Part shown: in pieces, positions 7,489-16,031 of the stretch
How the letters are laid out: the number at the start of each line of letters is the position of its first letter
Numbering within the stretch: position 1 is the stretch's first letter
Origin: Saccharicrinis sp965230625
Lineage (GTDB): Bacteria; Bacteroidota; Bacteroidia; Bacteroidales; Marinilabiliaceae
DNA length: 64,000 nt
Assembly (NCBI GenBank): GCA_965230625.1
Contig: CBDDLL010000001.1
Span: forward strand, 3,968,001 to 4,032,000
Direction of reading: 5' to 3'
The notes under the pieces: model-generated
Database searches by the model: none
What the model was told of the DNA's origin: nothing
What the model saw: the letters and a program-made list of their open reading frames with translations, nothing else
Translations under genes and position numbers: made by a program

Positions 7489-8653
7489 ATGAAACAAGTT
7501 ATATCAACAGAAAACCGACCTATTAAAATGTGGCTTGATGATATTGAAGAAAATGCATTGAGCCAGGCTAAAAACTTAGCCAACTTACCATTTTTGCATA
7601 AACATGTGGCTTTAATGCCTGATGCTCATAGCGGATATGGAATGCCTATAGGTGGTGTATTGGCTGCTAAAGGTGTCGTTATTCCGAATGCTGTTGGTGT
7701 GGATATTGGATGCGGAATGTGTGCCCTAAAAACTAATATTGATGATTTGGATACCGATACCTTAAAACAAGTCATGAGTCAAATCAGAAGCAGAATTCCG
7801 CTTGGTTTTAATAGCCATAAACAAGCTCAAAAAGAAGAGTTGTTACCTCAAAGAGATAAATTACCTCATCGTGGTGGAACGAAATTACACAAAGGCTTCA
7901 AAGCAATTAGGAACACTGGGAGGTGGTAATCACTTTATTGAAATTCAACATGGTTCAGATGATGCTATTTGGATTATGATTCACTCTGGAAGTAGAAATT
8001 TGGGCTTGCAGGTAGCTGATTTTTATAACAAGAAAGCTAAGGAATTGAACAAAAAATGGTATACAGCTGTCGATCCAAAATGGGATTTGGCTTTTTTACC
8101 TATTGAATCTAACGAAGCTCATGCTTACTTAGATGAAATGAATTATTGTGTAGAGTTTGCATTCGCTAATAGAAGTTTAATGATGGAAAGAGTTAAACAT
8201 TCCTTTTTAGAAGTTTTAGACGGACAAGTGGAGTTTGATGATATAATCAATATAGCACATAATTATGCGGCATGGGAAAATCATTTTAACGAAAATGTTT
8301 TGGTTCATCGTAAGGGAGCAATACGTGCGCGAGAAGGTGAGGTAGGAATTATCCCAGGTTCGCAAGGAACCAAATCTTATATCACCGAAGGCTTAGGAAA
8401 TCCTCAAAGCTTTGAGTCTTGTTCGCACGGAGCAGGTAGGGTAATGGGGCGAAAACAAGCCCAACGAGAGTTGGATTTAGAAACTGAAATTAAACGCCTA
8501 AATGACAAGAATATCATTCATGCTATCAGAAGCCCCAAAGATTTGGATGAAGCTACTGGTGCCTACAAGGACATTGATGCCGTTATGGCTAATCAACAGG
8601 ATTTGGTGAAAGTGAAGGTAGAATTAGAGCCATTGGCAGTAATTAAAGGGTGA
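7489..8653 (+). pseudogene. rtcB: RtcB-family RNA ligase, interrupted by a one-base frameshift
   Basis: RtcB seals 2',3'-cyclic phosphate and 5'-OH RNA ends with Mn2+ and GTP, repairing cleaved tRNAs. The N-terminal part (MKQVISTENRPIKMWLDDIE; metal/nucleotide motif VGVDIGCGMCALK) is in one frame up to a stop at 7927. The C-terminal part (LGTLGGGNHFIEIQ, HNYAAWENHF, GIIPGSQGTKSYI, SCSHGAGRVMGRKQA with the guanylylated His) is in the +1 frame to 8653. Skipping one base near 7867 restores a continuous reading ...RDKLP-IVVERNYTKASKQLG. No homopolymer sits there. The joined protein of about 388 residues would be full length for the short bacterial form with all catalytic residues. It may be a real pseudogene, a recoded gene or a sequencing error. 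ATG 7489 is chosen because the family homology starts there. Confidence 0.88.
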
Positions 8654-8674
8654 AAATTTTACGACCTAACTCGT

Positions 8675-8712
8675 AAAAGCCTTCTTGATTAAGTTCAGAA
8701 GGCTTTTTTTTT
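8675..8712 (+). terminator. Rho-independent terminator after rtcB
   Basis: An 11-bp stem (AAAAGCCTTCT / AGAAGGCTTTT) is followed by a long T run, 22 bases after the rtcB stop. Confidence 0.88.
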
Positions 8713-8914
8713 ATTACTTATACAAAAGAGCGTTGACGAATCTTGTAATATATATGTAGATAAAAGTTAAGCTTTGGTAAATGACAATGATATGATATTC
8801 AGTAATATATAGATGATAAAAAAGTTATTAATACTTACTTTTATTTTATATTTCCATAGAGGTATTTTAAGATCTTTATATCTTTAATATATTTGCATTC
8901 CAAAAAATGCAGAT

Positions 8915-9940
8915 ATGGATCCAAATAAAGGTAGAACAGATTTAATAAATAGGTTAAGCCCAGAAGAGCTTAAACGTAAGTTAGATAACGAAACTTTTAA
9001 ACGCAAAACTATTTCGTTTTATCGATATATAATCATTGATAATCCACAAGAATTAAGAGATCAGCTTTTTGCTGAGTGGAAAGAATTAGATTGCTTAGGA
9101 AGAATTTATGTGGCCAGAGAAGGAATTAATGCTCAAATGAATGTACCTGAGCATAATTGGGACAAGTTTGTAGAAGGTATTCAAAATGATAAGTACCTAA
9201 GGGACATACCTTTTAAAACAGCAGTGGAAGATGACGGAAAATCTTTTTTAAAACTTCAAATAAAGGTTAGAAACAAGATTGTGGCTGATGGACTTAACGA
9301 CAATGAGTTTGATGTAACTAACGTGGGTAAACATTTGGATGCCAAGGAATGGAATAAAGCATTGCAAGATGGTGCAGTAGTAGTTGATATGCGTAACCAT
9401 TACGAAAGCGAAGTGGGAAGGTTTGAAGGAGCTATTCTTCCGCAGTCAGAAACTTTTTCAGAAGAACTATCTGAAGTGCTTGAACTACTAAAAGGAAAAA
9501 AGGAGGAAAAAGTATTGCTTTATTGTACTGGTGGAGTAAGGTGCGAAAAGACTAGTGCTTATTTAAAGCATTATGGTTTTAGTGATGTAAATCAACTGCA
9601 TGGTGGTATTATTGATTATACACGCCAGGTCAAACAAGCTAATCTTGAAAACAAATTTAAGGGTAAAAACTTTGTGTTCGACAATAGGTTAGGAGAAAGA
9701 ATTAGCGAGGATGTGATTAGTCGTTGCTATCAATGCGGAGCACCTTGCGATAATCATGTTAATTGCGCAAATGTTAGGTGTAATCTATTATTTATCCAAT
9801 GCGAAGAATGTGCAACTAAAAATAATCACACATGTTCCGATTCATGTAAAGAATATGTTTTAGCTACTCCTGAAAGAAAATTGGAGTTAGATCGTATTCA
9901 TAATTATAGACCTGTAAAACGTTATTTTAAAGCTATTTAA
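8915..9940 (+). CDS. trhO: tRNA uridine(34) hydroxylase TrhO (YceA family, rhodanese domain)
   Basis: TrhO hydroxylates U34 of certain tRNAs using O2, giving 5-hydroxyuridine on the way to cmo5U/mo5U. The 341-residue protein has the family layout. An acylphosphatase-like N-terminal domain (about 30-125, with GRIYVAREGINAQMNVP) is followed by a rhodanese domain (about 140-240). Its active loop CTGGVRC has the catalytic Cys near residue 204. A Cys-rich tail (about 270-315) contains CYQCGAPCDNHVNCANVRC and CEECATKNNHTCSDSC. The family is often mislabelled as a plain sulfurtransferase. The gene is monocistronic. It lies next to the RNA-repair island, but I see no sequence link beyond a shared tRNA theme. 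Confidence 0.93.
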   Translation: MDPNKGRTDLINRLSPEELKRKLDNETFKRKTISFYRYIIIDNPQELRDQLFAEWKELDCLGRIYVAREGINAQMNVPEHNWDKFVEGIQNDKYLRDIPFKTAVEDDGKSFLKLQIKVRNKIVADGLNDNEFDVTNVGKHLDAKEWNKALQDGAVVVDMRNHYESEVGRFEGAILPQSETFSEELSEVLELLKGKKEEKVLLYCTGGVRCEKTSAYLKHYGFSDVNQLHGGIIDYTRQVKQANLENKFKGKNFVFDNRLGERISEDVISRCYQCGAPCDNHVNCANVRCNLLFIQCEECATKNNHTCSDSCKEYVLATPERKLELDRIHNYRPVKRYFKAI

Positions 9941-9951
9941 TAGTTTCCTTA

Positions 9952-9985
9952 AAAAGGATGGTTGTATTGAGAAGTCATCCTTCTT
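9952..9985 (+). terminator. Possible terminator after trhO
   Basis: The stem AAGGATG/CATCCTT has a 15-nt loop and a short pyrimidine tail, 13 bases after the trhO stop. The T run is weak. Confidence 0.4.
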
Positions 9986-10215
9986 CCCATGGTTCGTTTA
10001 ACTCTTTTTTAGGTTTACTAGAGCTGTTTAATTATGTTCAATTTTAATTAACTAAGAACCTTGTGAAATTATTATTTATTTCAACTATAAACATTGGTAA
10101 GCTATAAGCTGCAGTGTTTTTTGCTACTAAAACAGTACTGTTCAATTTTCATGTAGTTTTAGAGATAAATCAAATATGCATAATACTTATCTTTGTCTTT
10201 TTGTAATAATAAAGT

Positions 10216-10677
10216 ATGAGTGAATTGGAGAATGTAAAAAAAGAATTGTGCTTAAAGGTTGAGAAAATTCTTGACGATAAGATAAAGACCTTAAATGATT
10301 TAATAACTTCTGCTAAAGAATCAAGGGATAGTGATACTAAAAGTAGTGTTGGTGATAAGTACGAGACTAGCAGGGCGATGATGCATATTGAAATTGGTAA
10401 AAATGAAAGTCAACGTAATAATTTGATGAAGCTAAAGAACGAACTTTCAAAAATAAATGTAAATGAATCAGGTATCAAAGTAGGTTTTGGTAGTGTAGTA
10501 ATTACTAACAAAGGAAACTATTTTATTTCGGTAGCTGTAGGAAAGGTGTCATTAAAATACGGAAATTACTACTCTATATCATTGGCATCACCAATTGGAA
10601 TGGCTTTACAGGGATTAACGGTAGGAGATGTAGTAGAATTTCAAAGGCAACAGATAACCATAAAACAAATATGGTAG
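10216..10677 (+). CDS. GreA/GreB-like transcript cleavage factor homologue
   Basis: A 153-residue protein with a coiled-coil N-terminal half (about 1-85, including KSSVGDKYETSRAMMHIEI) and an FKBP-like C-terminal half. The latter ends in ISLASPIGMALQGLTVGDVVEF, which matches the GreA/GreB C-terminal motif SPxGxALxGxxxGDxVxx. Gre factors bind RNA polymerase and stimulate cleavage of backtracked transcripts. I recall proteins of this type in Bacteroidota carrying the misleading label 3-oxoacyl-ACP synthase, which the sequence does not support. Whether it cleaves transcripts or only binds polymerase depends on acidic residues at the coiled-coil tip that I cannot assign with certainty. It converges with the phosphatase gene downstream. 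Confidence 0.75.
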   Translation: MSELENVKKELCLKVEKILDDKIKTLNDLITSAKESRDSDTKSSVGDKYETSRAMMHIEIGKNESQRNNLMKLKNELSKINVNESGIKVGFGSVVITNKGNYFISVAVGKVSLKYGNYYSISLASPIGMALQGLTVGDVVEFQRQQITIKQIW

Positions 10678-10725
10678 TAGTTTAGTTTTTATTGTGTTTT
10701 ATCCTAGTTTGTCAGTGTTATTTGT

Positions 10726-12228
10726 TTAAAGCTTTACACCTAAAACTGAAATATCATCTGTTTGATCATAACCATTCATCCATTCTGTAATTTGAGTAGA
10801 TAAAATCTCTTTTTGCTTGATCATAGGTTTATCTTGAATAGTAATCAAAGCCTCTCGGAATCTTTTGTAAGAGAACTTTTTATCATTAGGGCCACCAAAC
10901 TGATCGGGATAACCATCAGAAAATAAATATATCCTGTCACCTTCTTTAAAATCTATTTCATGGTTGGTGTAATTCTTTTTCTCCATAGAACCACCAATTG
11001 AATGTCTGTCGGATTTTATTACTTTTAACTCATCATCTTGTAATAAATATAGAGGGCATTTGGCTCCGGCAAATTCAAGTTTTTTGTTTTTAAGATTGAG
11101 CATACATAAAGCCAGGTCCATACCATCATTGATATCATATTTACTTTTCGAAAAATAATCTTCTAAATAATAAGATACTTTATCAAGAATTGTTGAAGGT
11201 TGAGGGTCATCTAATTCTTTCAATGTACGGGTTAGAGATTGACTGCACATTATACTTAACATAGCACCCGGTACTCCATGACCTGTACAATCTGCTACCG
11301 CAAAAAATATTTTATCTTGTTTACTGTCAAGCCAATAAAAATCACCAGAAACAAGACTCTTTGGTTCATATAAAATAAAAAAGTCATTAAAGTGTTGCTT
11401 AAATAGAGATTTGGAGGGAAGAATAGATTTTTGAATGTGTGTTGAATAGTTAATGCTATCGTACAAATTATTTAATATTTCTTTTCTGTGCTGGTTAATT
11501 TTATACAATACAAATCCTAATCCGCTAATAATTAAAATAGCAAGTATCGAAACAATAATAGTAATTCGTTGAGCTCGAATAACTTTTTTGTTTTCTAATA
11601 TTTCATGCGACTTTTCTTCAATAGTTTGCTTTTGGTTTTTAATAACAGCAACTGCTGTATCTAAAACTTGTTTCCATTCTTTTTCGGTGGTAATACGGTT
11701 TTTTGCATTTAATAAACCAGATTTAACTTTAGCACCCTTCCTTTTTATAACTTCCTCCTGTAATTCAAAAAATATATCTTCTTTTTTGTCAACAGTAAAG
11801 TTTAACATCGATGTACCAAAAGGAAAGTTTTCGGTAAGCATAATATAAGGATGCTTTGCTAGTTTCTTATTTAATTCACTTATTCGTATTTTACTGTTTC
11901 CAGAAACATATAGTAAATCTACAGGTACAATTGTTCGTGTAGTTTTAAAACTATAAACTTCAATTTTTTTACCATTAATCTTCAGATTTTCTCCTCTCGA
12001 TTCAAATTCATTTAGTAGTGATCGAATTTCCGATCCTCTGCCGTAAATTCCTATTTTATAGGTGTTTGATTTGGGAGAGTTAGGGAAAGAAATCATTGAC
12101 GAAATTTGAAGAATAAAATCAGCTTTTCTTTTTGGAATAATTTTTTTTCCATTGTTTCCAAAAACGGGAAAAGAAATTATAAGAGTAGTTACAAATAAAA
12201 AAACTTTCCGATAAAAAGAAGTATTCAT
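10726..12228 (-). CDS. Membrane SpoIIE-type PP2C phosphatase with periplasmic YfiR-like domain
   Basis: A 500-residue protein. It has a signal peptide (about 1-24) and a YfiR/DUF4154-like periplasmic domain (about 30-170, with ADFILQISSMISFPNS and PVDLLYVSGNSKIRI). A short helical stretch precedes a transmembrane helix at about 218-240 (TIIVSILAILIISGLGFVLY), and a cytoplasmic SpoIIE/RsbU PP2C domain fills about 265-500. The phosphatase metal motifs are visible in LVSGDFYWLDS, FFAVADCTGHGVPGAMLS, LALCMLNL, RIYLFSDGYPDQFGG and DQTDDISVLGVKL. RsbU-type enzymes dephosphorylate anti-anti-sigma factors, and YfiR domains sense envelope redox or stress cues. So this should carry a periplasmic signal to a cytoplasmic partner-switch. 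No anti-sigma partner is adjacent, and the gene stands alone. Confidence 0.9.
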   Translation of the reverse strand: MNTSFYRKVFLFVTTLIISFPVFGNNGKKIIPKRKADFILQISSMISFPNSPKSNTYKIGIYGRGSEIRSLLNEFESRGENLKINGKKIEVYSFKTTRTIVPVDLLYVSGNSKIRISELNKKLAKHPYIMLTENFPFGTSMLNFTVDKKEDIFFELQEEVIKRKGAKVKSGLLNAKNRITTEKEWKQVLDTAVAVIKNQKQTIEEKSHEILENKKVIRAQRITIIVSILAILIISGLGFVLYKINQHRKEILNNLYDSINYSTHIQKSILPSKSLFKQHFNDFFILYEPKSLVSGDFYWLDSKQDKIFFAVADCTGHGVPGAMLSIMCSQSLTRTLKELDDPQPSTILDKVSYYLEDYFSKSKYDINDGMDLALCMLNLKNKKLEFAGAKCPLYLLQDDELKVIKSDRHSIGGSMEKKNYTNHEIDFKEGDRIYLFSDGYPDQFGGPNDKKFSYKRFREALITIQDKPMIKQKEILSTQITEWMNGYDQTDDISVLGVKL

Positions 12229-12464
12229 GGATAAAACAATATTGAATTATAATAGGACCCTAACTATAACATACGAAATAACTTTTAAAGAGTTATGCTA
12301 AAATAATTGTTTTAGATAGAATTAATATTATAGAAACAAATTAATAACGAAATATATTTTATAAATGATTTTAAGGTGTTGATGATAAGAAGCTTTCAAC
12401 AATATCTGTATGGTGTTGTTGTTTATATAGCTTATTAAAATAATAAACCTTAAAAATCAGTTTT

Positions 12465-14405
12465 ATGGAAAATGAGAATAACTTTTATCAACCAGTTAAC
12501 GAAAATTTTACAAATTCTTTTATCTCCCATATGGATGATTATAAAGCTTTATATAAAGAAAGTATAGAAAATAATGAAGCATTTTGGGAAAAGCAAGCAA
12601 AAGAAATACTTAGGTGGCAACACGATTTTGAATCGGTAAGTAGTTGTGATTTTGAAGAAGGAATGATTTCATGGTTTTTAGGAGGTAAATTAAATGCTTG
12701 CGAAAATTGCGTTGACAGGCATGCGAGGAAAAATGGTGATAAAATAGCTTTAATTTGGGAAGCAGATGAACCTGGGGAAGGGAAAAAAATAACATATAAA
12801 GAGTTACTTAGGGAGGTTTCCAGGTTGGCAAATGTGTTACGTCATTATGGAATAAGAAAAGGTGATAGAGTTGCATTATATATGCCTATGATACCAGAAG
12901 CGGTTTATGCAATGCTGGCTTGTGCAAGGATAGGTGCTGTTCATTCAGTGGTATTTGCGGGCTTTAGTGCAGAAGCTTTACGCGATAGAATTAACGATGC
13001 TAAGTGTAAGGCTGTAATTACAGCAAATGAGGGTGTTAGAGGAGGAAGAATTATACCACTTAAAAGAATTGTTGATGAAGCTGTAATGGCCTGTCCATCA
13101 GTTGAAAATGTATTTGTTGCCAAGAGAACAGAAAATAAGGTTCCGTTTTATCAACAAAGAGATGTATGGTTGAATGATGCAATGATGGCTGAAAGACCTT
13201 ATTGTCCTATCGAACATATGGATTCAGAGGATACTTTGTTTTTGTTATATACATCAGGAAGTACGGGTAAACCAAAAGGTTTGGCTCATACAACAGCCGG
13301 TTATTTATTATATGCTGCATTAACACATAAGTATGTGTTTGATTATCAACCAAACGATGTTTTTGCTTGTGTTGCCGATATAGGGTGGGTTACAGGACAT
13401 ACGTATGTTGTTTATGGTCCATTAACCAATGGAGGAACCACGGTGATTTTTGAGAGTACACCCAATTATCCGAATTCAGGTAGATATTGGGATATGGTAG
13501 AAAGGTTGAAAATCAATCAGATTTATACTGCACCAACTGCAATAAGGGCAATTCAGCGAGATGGTGATGAATTTGTAAAAAAGTATGATAGAAGCAGTCT
13601 TAGGGTACTAGGTACGGTAGGAGAACCGATAAATCCGGATACATGGAAATGGTATTATGAGGTGGTAGGTGAAAATCGTTGCTCAATTGTTGATACTTGG
13701 TGGCAAACAGAAACAGGAGGAATATTAATAACACCATTACCTGCTGCTACTGCTACAAAGCCAGGTTCTGCTACTTTACCTTTTTTCGGAATTGAGCCAG
13801 TATTGTTGAGCAATGAGGGCAAAGAAATTCCTGGGAATGGTGTTTCTGGTTTATTGGCTATTAAAAGACCTTGGCCAAGTATGGCCAGAACTATACAAGG
13901 TGATCACCAAAGATTTCTAAAAACATACTTAAAGGAATATAAAGGATATTATTTAACAGGAGATGGTTCTACTAGAGATGGTGATGGATATTACTGGTTA
14001 ACAGGTAGGGTAGATGATGTAATGAATGTTTCAGGACATAGAATTGGTTCTGCAGAAATAGAGGGAGCATTAGTATCTCACCCATTTTGTGCAGAAGCTG
14101 CTGTTGTAGGATTTCCACACGAAATTAAAGGCGAAGGTATATTTGCTTATGTCATACTTCGTGATGGGTATAAGTCTAATGATGAGTTGGTTGGTGAATT
14201 GCGTAATGAAGTAAGGCACCATATTGGTCCAATTGCTACTCCAGATCAAATAATAATTGCCCCGGGATTACCCAAAACACGTTCTGGTAAGATAATGAGA
14301 AGAATATTAAGGAAAATCGCAGCTAAGAAAACTGAGGATCTGGGTGATATTTCAACTTTGGCTGATCCTGGAATAGTTGATAAACTAATTGAATTACGAG
14401 GATAG
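12465..14405 (+). CDS. acs: Acetyl-CoA synthetase (AMP-forming)
   Basis: Acs activates acetate to acetyl-AMP and then acetyl-CoA in the cytoplasm. The protein is 646 residues, full length. It has the N-terminal ACAS domain with WFLGGKLNACENCVDRH, the P-loop-like YTSGSTGKPKG (about 262-272), the adenylate motif WWQTETGG, the hinge region YLTGDGSTRDGDGYYWLTGRVDD, and the C-terminal catalytic-lysine motif PKTRSGKIMRRILRK. That Lys is a known acetylation site in the family. It is monocistronic, with a good terminator downstream. A Crp/Fnr-type regulator follows on the same strand, but there is no sign that it belongs to this unit. Confidence 0.96.
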   Translation: MENENNFYQPVNENFTNSFISHMDDYKALYKESIENNEAFWEKQAKEILRWQHDFESVSSCDFEEGMISWFLGGKLNACENCVDRHARKNGDKIALIWEADEPGEGKKITYKELLREVSRLANVLRHYGIRKGDRVALYMPMIPEAVYAMLACARIGAVHSVVFAGFSAEALRDRINDAKCKAVITANEGVRGGRIIPLKRIVDEAVMACPSVENVFVAKRTENKVPFYQQRDVWLNDAMMAERPYCPIEHMDSEDTLFLLYTSGSTGKPKGLAHTTAGYLLYAALTHKYVFDYQPNDVFACVADIGWVTGHTYVVYGPLTNGGTTVIFESTPNYPNSGRYWDMVERLKINQIYTAPTAIRAIQRDGDEFVKKYDRSSLRVLGTVGEPINPDTWKWYYEVVGENRCSIVDTWWQTETGGILITPLPAATATKPGSATLPFFGIEPVLLSNEGKEIPGNGVSGLLAIKRPWPSMARTIQGDHQRFLKTYLKEYKGYYLTGDGSTRDGDGYYWLTGRVDDVMNVSGHRIGSAEIEGALVSHPFCAEAAVVGFPHEIKGEGIFAYVILRDGYKSNDELVGELRNEVRHHIGPIATPDQIIIAPGLPKTRSGKIMRRILRKIAAKKTEDLGDISTLADPGIVDKLIELRG

Positions 14406-14476
14406 TTTAAATAAATTTTATGGCAGTATAACTTAGTTTCGGGTGTTTTCTGCAAAGAGTAATTAAAATATAGTAG

Positions 14477-14505
14477 GGTGGTGAATTGTTCATCACCTTT
14501 TTTTA
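14477..14505 (+). terminator. Rho-independent terminator after acs
   Basis: A 9-bp stem (GGTGGTGAA / TTCATCACC, one G-T pair) with a 3-nt loop is followed by seven T, about 70 bases after the acs stop. Confidence 0.85.
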
Positions 14506-14594
14506 TGAAATATGATAATTGGCTAATAAATTATTAGTTTTGATTATATGTTCAATTGTAAATTTTATTTTGAGTACGAAATAAACAATATAAA

Positions 14595-15242
14595 ATGACA
14601 GATTCTTTAATTGATATTATAAAAACAAAGTTTCCGGTATTAAACGAAGAGGGTTTATTAAATGAAATACAGGATTATGGCAAAGTAATGTATTTTGATA
14701 CAGGAGATAAACTATTAGAAATAGGTTCTTATATAAAGCAAATGCCTCTTTTGATAAATGGTACTTTAAAAATATCAAGAGAAGATAAAGAAGGGAACGA
14801 GTTGCTCCTATATTATTTAAATAGCGGAGAAACTTGTGCTATGAGCTTAACATGTTGTATGGGGCAAGTAAAAAGTAATATAAGGGCTACTGCTATTGAA
14901 GATGCCCAGATAATTATGCTACCTACAAATAAAATGGATGAATGGATTAGAAAATATGACTCTTGGAAGAATTTTATTTTTAATGCATATCAAATCAGGT
15001 TTGAAGAAATGTTACAAACTATAGATAGCATTGCTTTTATGAAAATGGATGAACGATTGGAAAGATATTTATTAGAGCGTTCTAAAGAGCTTAATCAAAC
15101 TATTTTAAATCTTACCCATCAAGAAATTGCTAGCGATTTAAATACATCAAGAGAAGTGATATCCAGGCTTTTAAAGCAATTGGAGAAACTCGGCAGAATT
15201 AAATTGCACCGCTATAAAGTAGAAATTATTTCACTTGTGTGA
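14595..15242 (+). CDS. Crp/Fnr-family transcriptional regulator
   Basis: A 215-residue cytoplasmic regulator. The N-terminal cyclic-nucleotide-binding-type beta-roll (about 20-130) is followed by a dimer helix and a C-terminal winged helix with the recognition segment HQEIASDLNTSREVISRLLKQLEKLG (about 175-200). It has Cys residues in ETCAMSLTCCMG near 78-89 but not the N-terminal four-Cys FeS pattern of true Fnr, so the effector is unclear. It lies directly upstream of two rhodaneses and a CoA-disulfide-reductase fusion on the same strand (83 bp to the next gene) and probably controls them. A sulfur or redox cue is inferred from that context. Confidence 0.9.
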   Translation: MTDSLIDIIKTKFPVLNEEGLLNEIQDYGKVMYFDTGDKLLEIGSYIKQMPLLINGTLKISREDKEGNELLLYYLNSGETCAMSLTCCMGQVKSNIRATAIEDAQIIMLPTNKMDEWIRKYDSWKNFIFNAYQIRFEEMLQTIDSIAFMKMDERLERYLLERSKELNQTILNLTHQEIASDLNTSREVISRLLKQLEKLGRIKLHRYKVEIISLV

Positions 15243-15325
15243 CAAAAGTTACTGTACATCTTTTTTCAACATTGTTTTTTTGTCATTAGTAAAAATAACA
15301 ATAGAAGATCAAATTATAAATACAA

Positions 15326-15595
15326 ATGATAATGGAAAGTAAAATAACAGTAATTGACGTACGCACACCAATGGAATTCGCTGGAGGTAAGGTAAAAGGA
15401 TCAATCAATATCCCGGTAGATCAGATTCCGCAAAGGATAGATGAATTAAAAACAATTAAAGGTGATATAGTTCTATGTTGTGCTTCAGGAATTAGAAGTC
15501 TTTCTGCACTTCAATTTCTGCAAAAAAATGGTTTAACTAATGTAAGTGATGGTGGTCCTTGGTATGCTGTGGCTGCTTCTATTTCCGAAAACTAA
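15326..15595 (+). CDS. Single-domain rhodanese
   Basis: An 89-residue rhodanese-like protein. It begins with VIDVRTPMEFAGGKVKGSINIP (the CH2A motif) and carries the active loop CCASGIRS with the catalytic Cys at about 52-53, flanked by a second Cys. Such proteins carry persulfide sulfur between partners in the cytoplasm. It has no signal peptide. The ATG four codons upstream of IT could be either of two near the start (MIMESK). It is the first of three adjacent rhodanese-containing genes behind a Crp/Fnr regulator. Confidence 0.88.
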   Translation: MIMESKITVIDVRTPMEFAGGKVKGSINIPVDQIPQRIDELKTIKGDIVLCCASGIRSLSALQFLQKNGLTNVSDGGPWYAVAASISEN

Positions 15596-15665
15596 TCAAA
15601 GATTTGATTAAATAATGTAAAAAAATGAAGCTAACAAATAATATCCAACATCTAAAAGCTAGAGT

Positions 15666-15980
15666 ATGAGTTTTTTAAAACGTTTATTTGGAGAAAAAAA
15701 TAACCTTCTATCCAAAATGTTGCAGCAGGGCGCAACAATAATTGATGTAAGGACACCTGAAGAATATGGATTAGGGCACGCTCCAGGTTCAATTAATATT
15801 CCTTTAGATCAAATTAAACACAAGTTGCAGAAAATTAAAAAAATGAAATCGCCTTTAGTTCTATGTTGTGCTTCGGGTATTAGGAGTGCAAATGCTACTA
15901 ATTATCTTAGAACAAATAAAATGGAAAATGTTCATAACGGAGGACGATGGTCTAAGGTTGCTAAACTGCAAAGAGCCTAG
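15666..15980 (+). CDS. Single-domain rhodanese, paralogue of the preceding gene
   Basis: A 104-residue rhodanese with a short basic N-terminal extension (MSFLKRLFGEKNNLLSKML) that could be amphipathic. It then has IIDVRTPEEYGLGHAPGSINIP and the active loop CCASGIRSANAT. The loop CCASGIRS is identical to that of the upstream gene, so the two likely arose by duplication. It lies 70 bp after the first rhodanese and 51 bp before the CoA-disulfide-reductase fusion, consistent with one operon. A persulfide-relay role is inferred from family and neighbours. Confidence 0.88.
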   Translation: MSFLKRLFGEKNNLLSKMLQQGATIIDVRTPEEYGLGHAPGSINIPLDQIKHKLQKIKKMKSPLVLCCASGIRSANATNYLRTNKMENVHNGGRWSKVAKLQRA

Positions 15981-16031
15981 TACACTTAAATTAGATTTTA
16001 AAATATATAATTACTTCTATAATATATTGCC

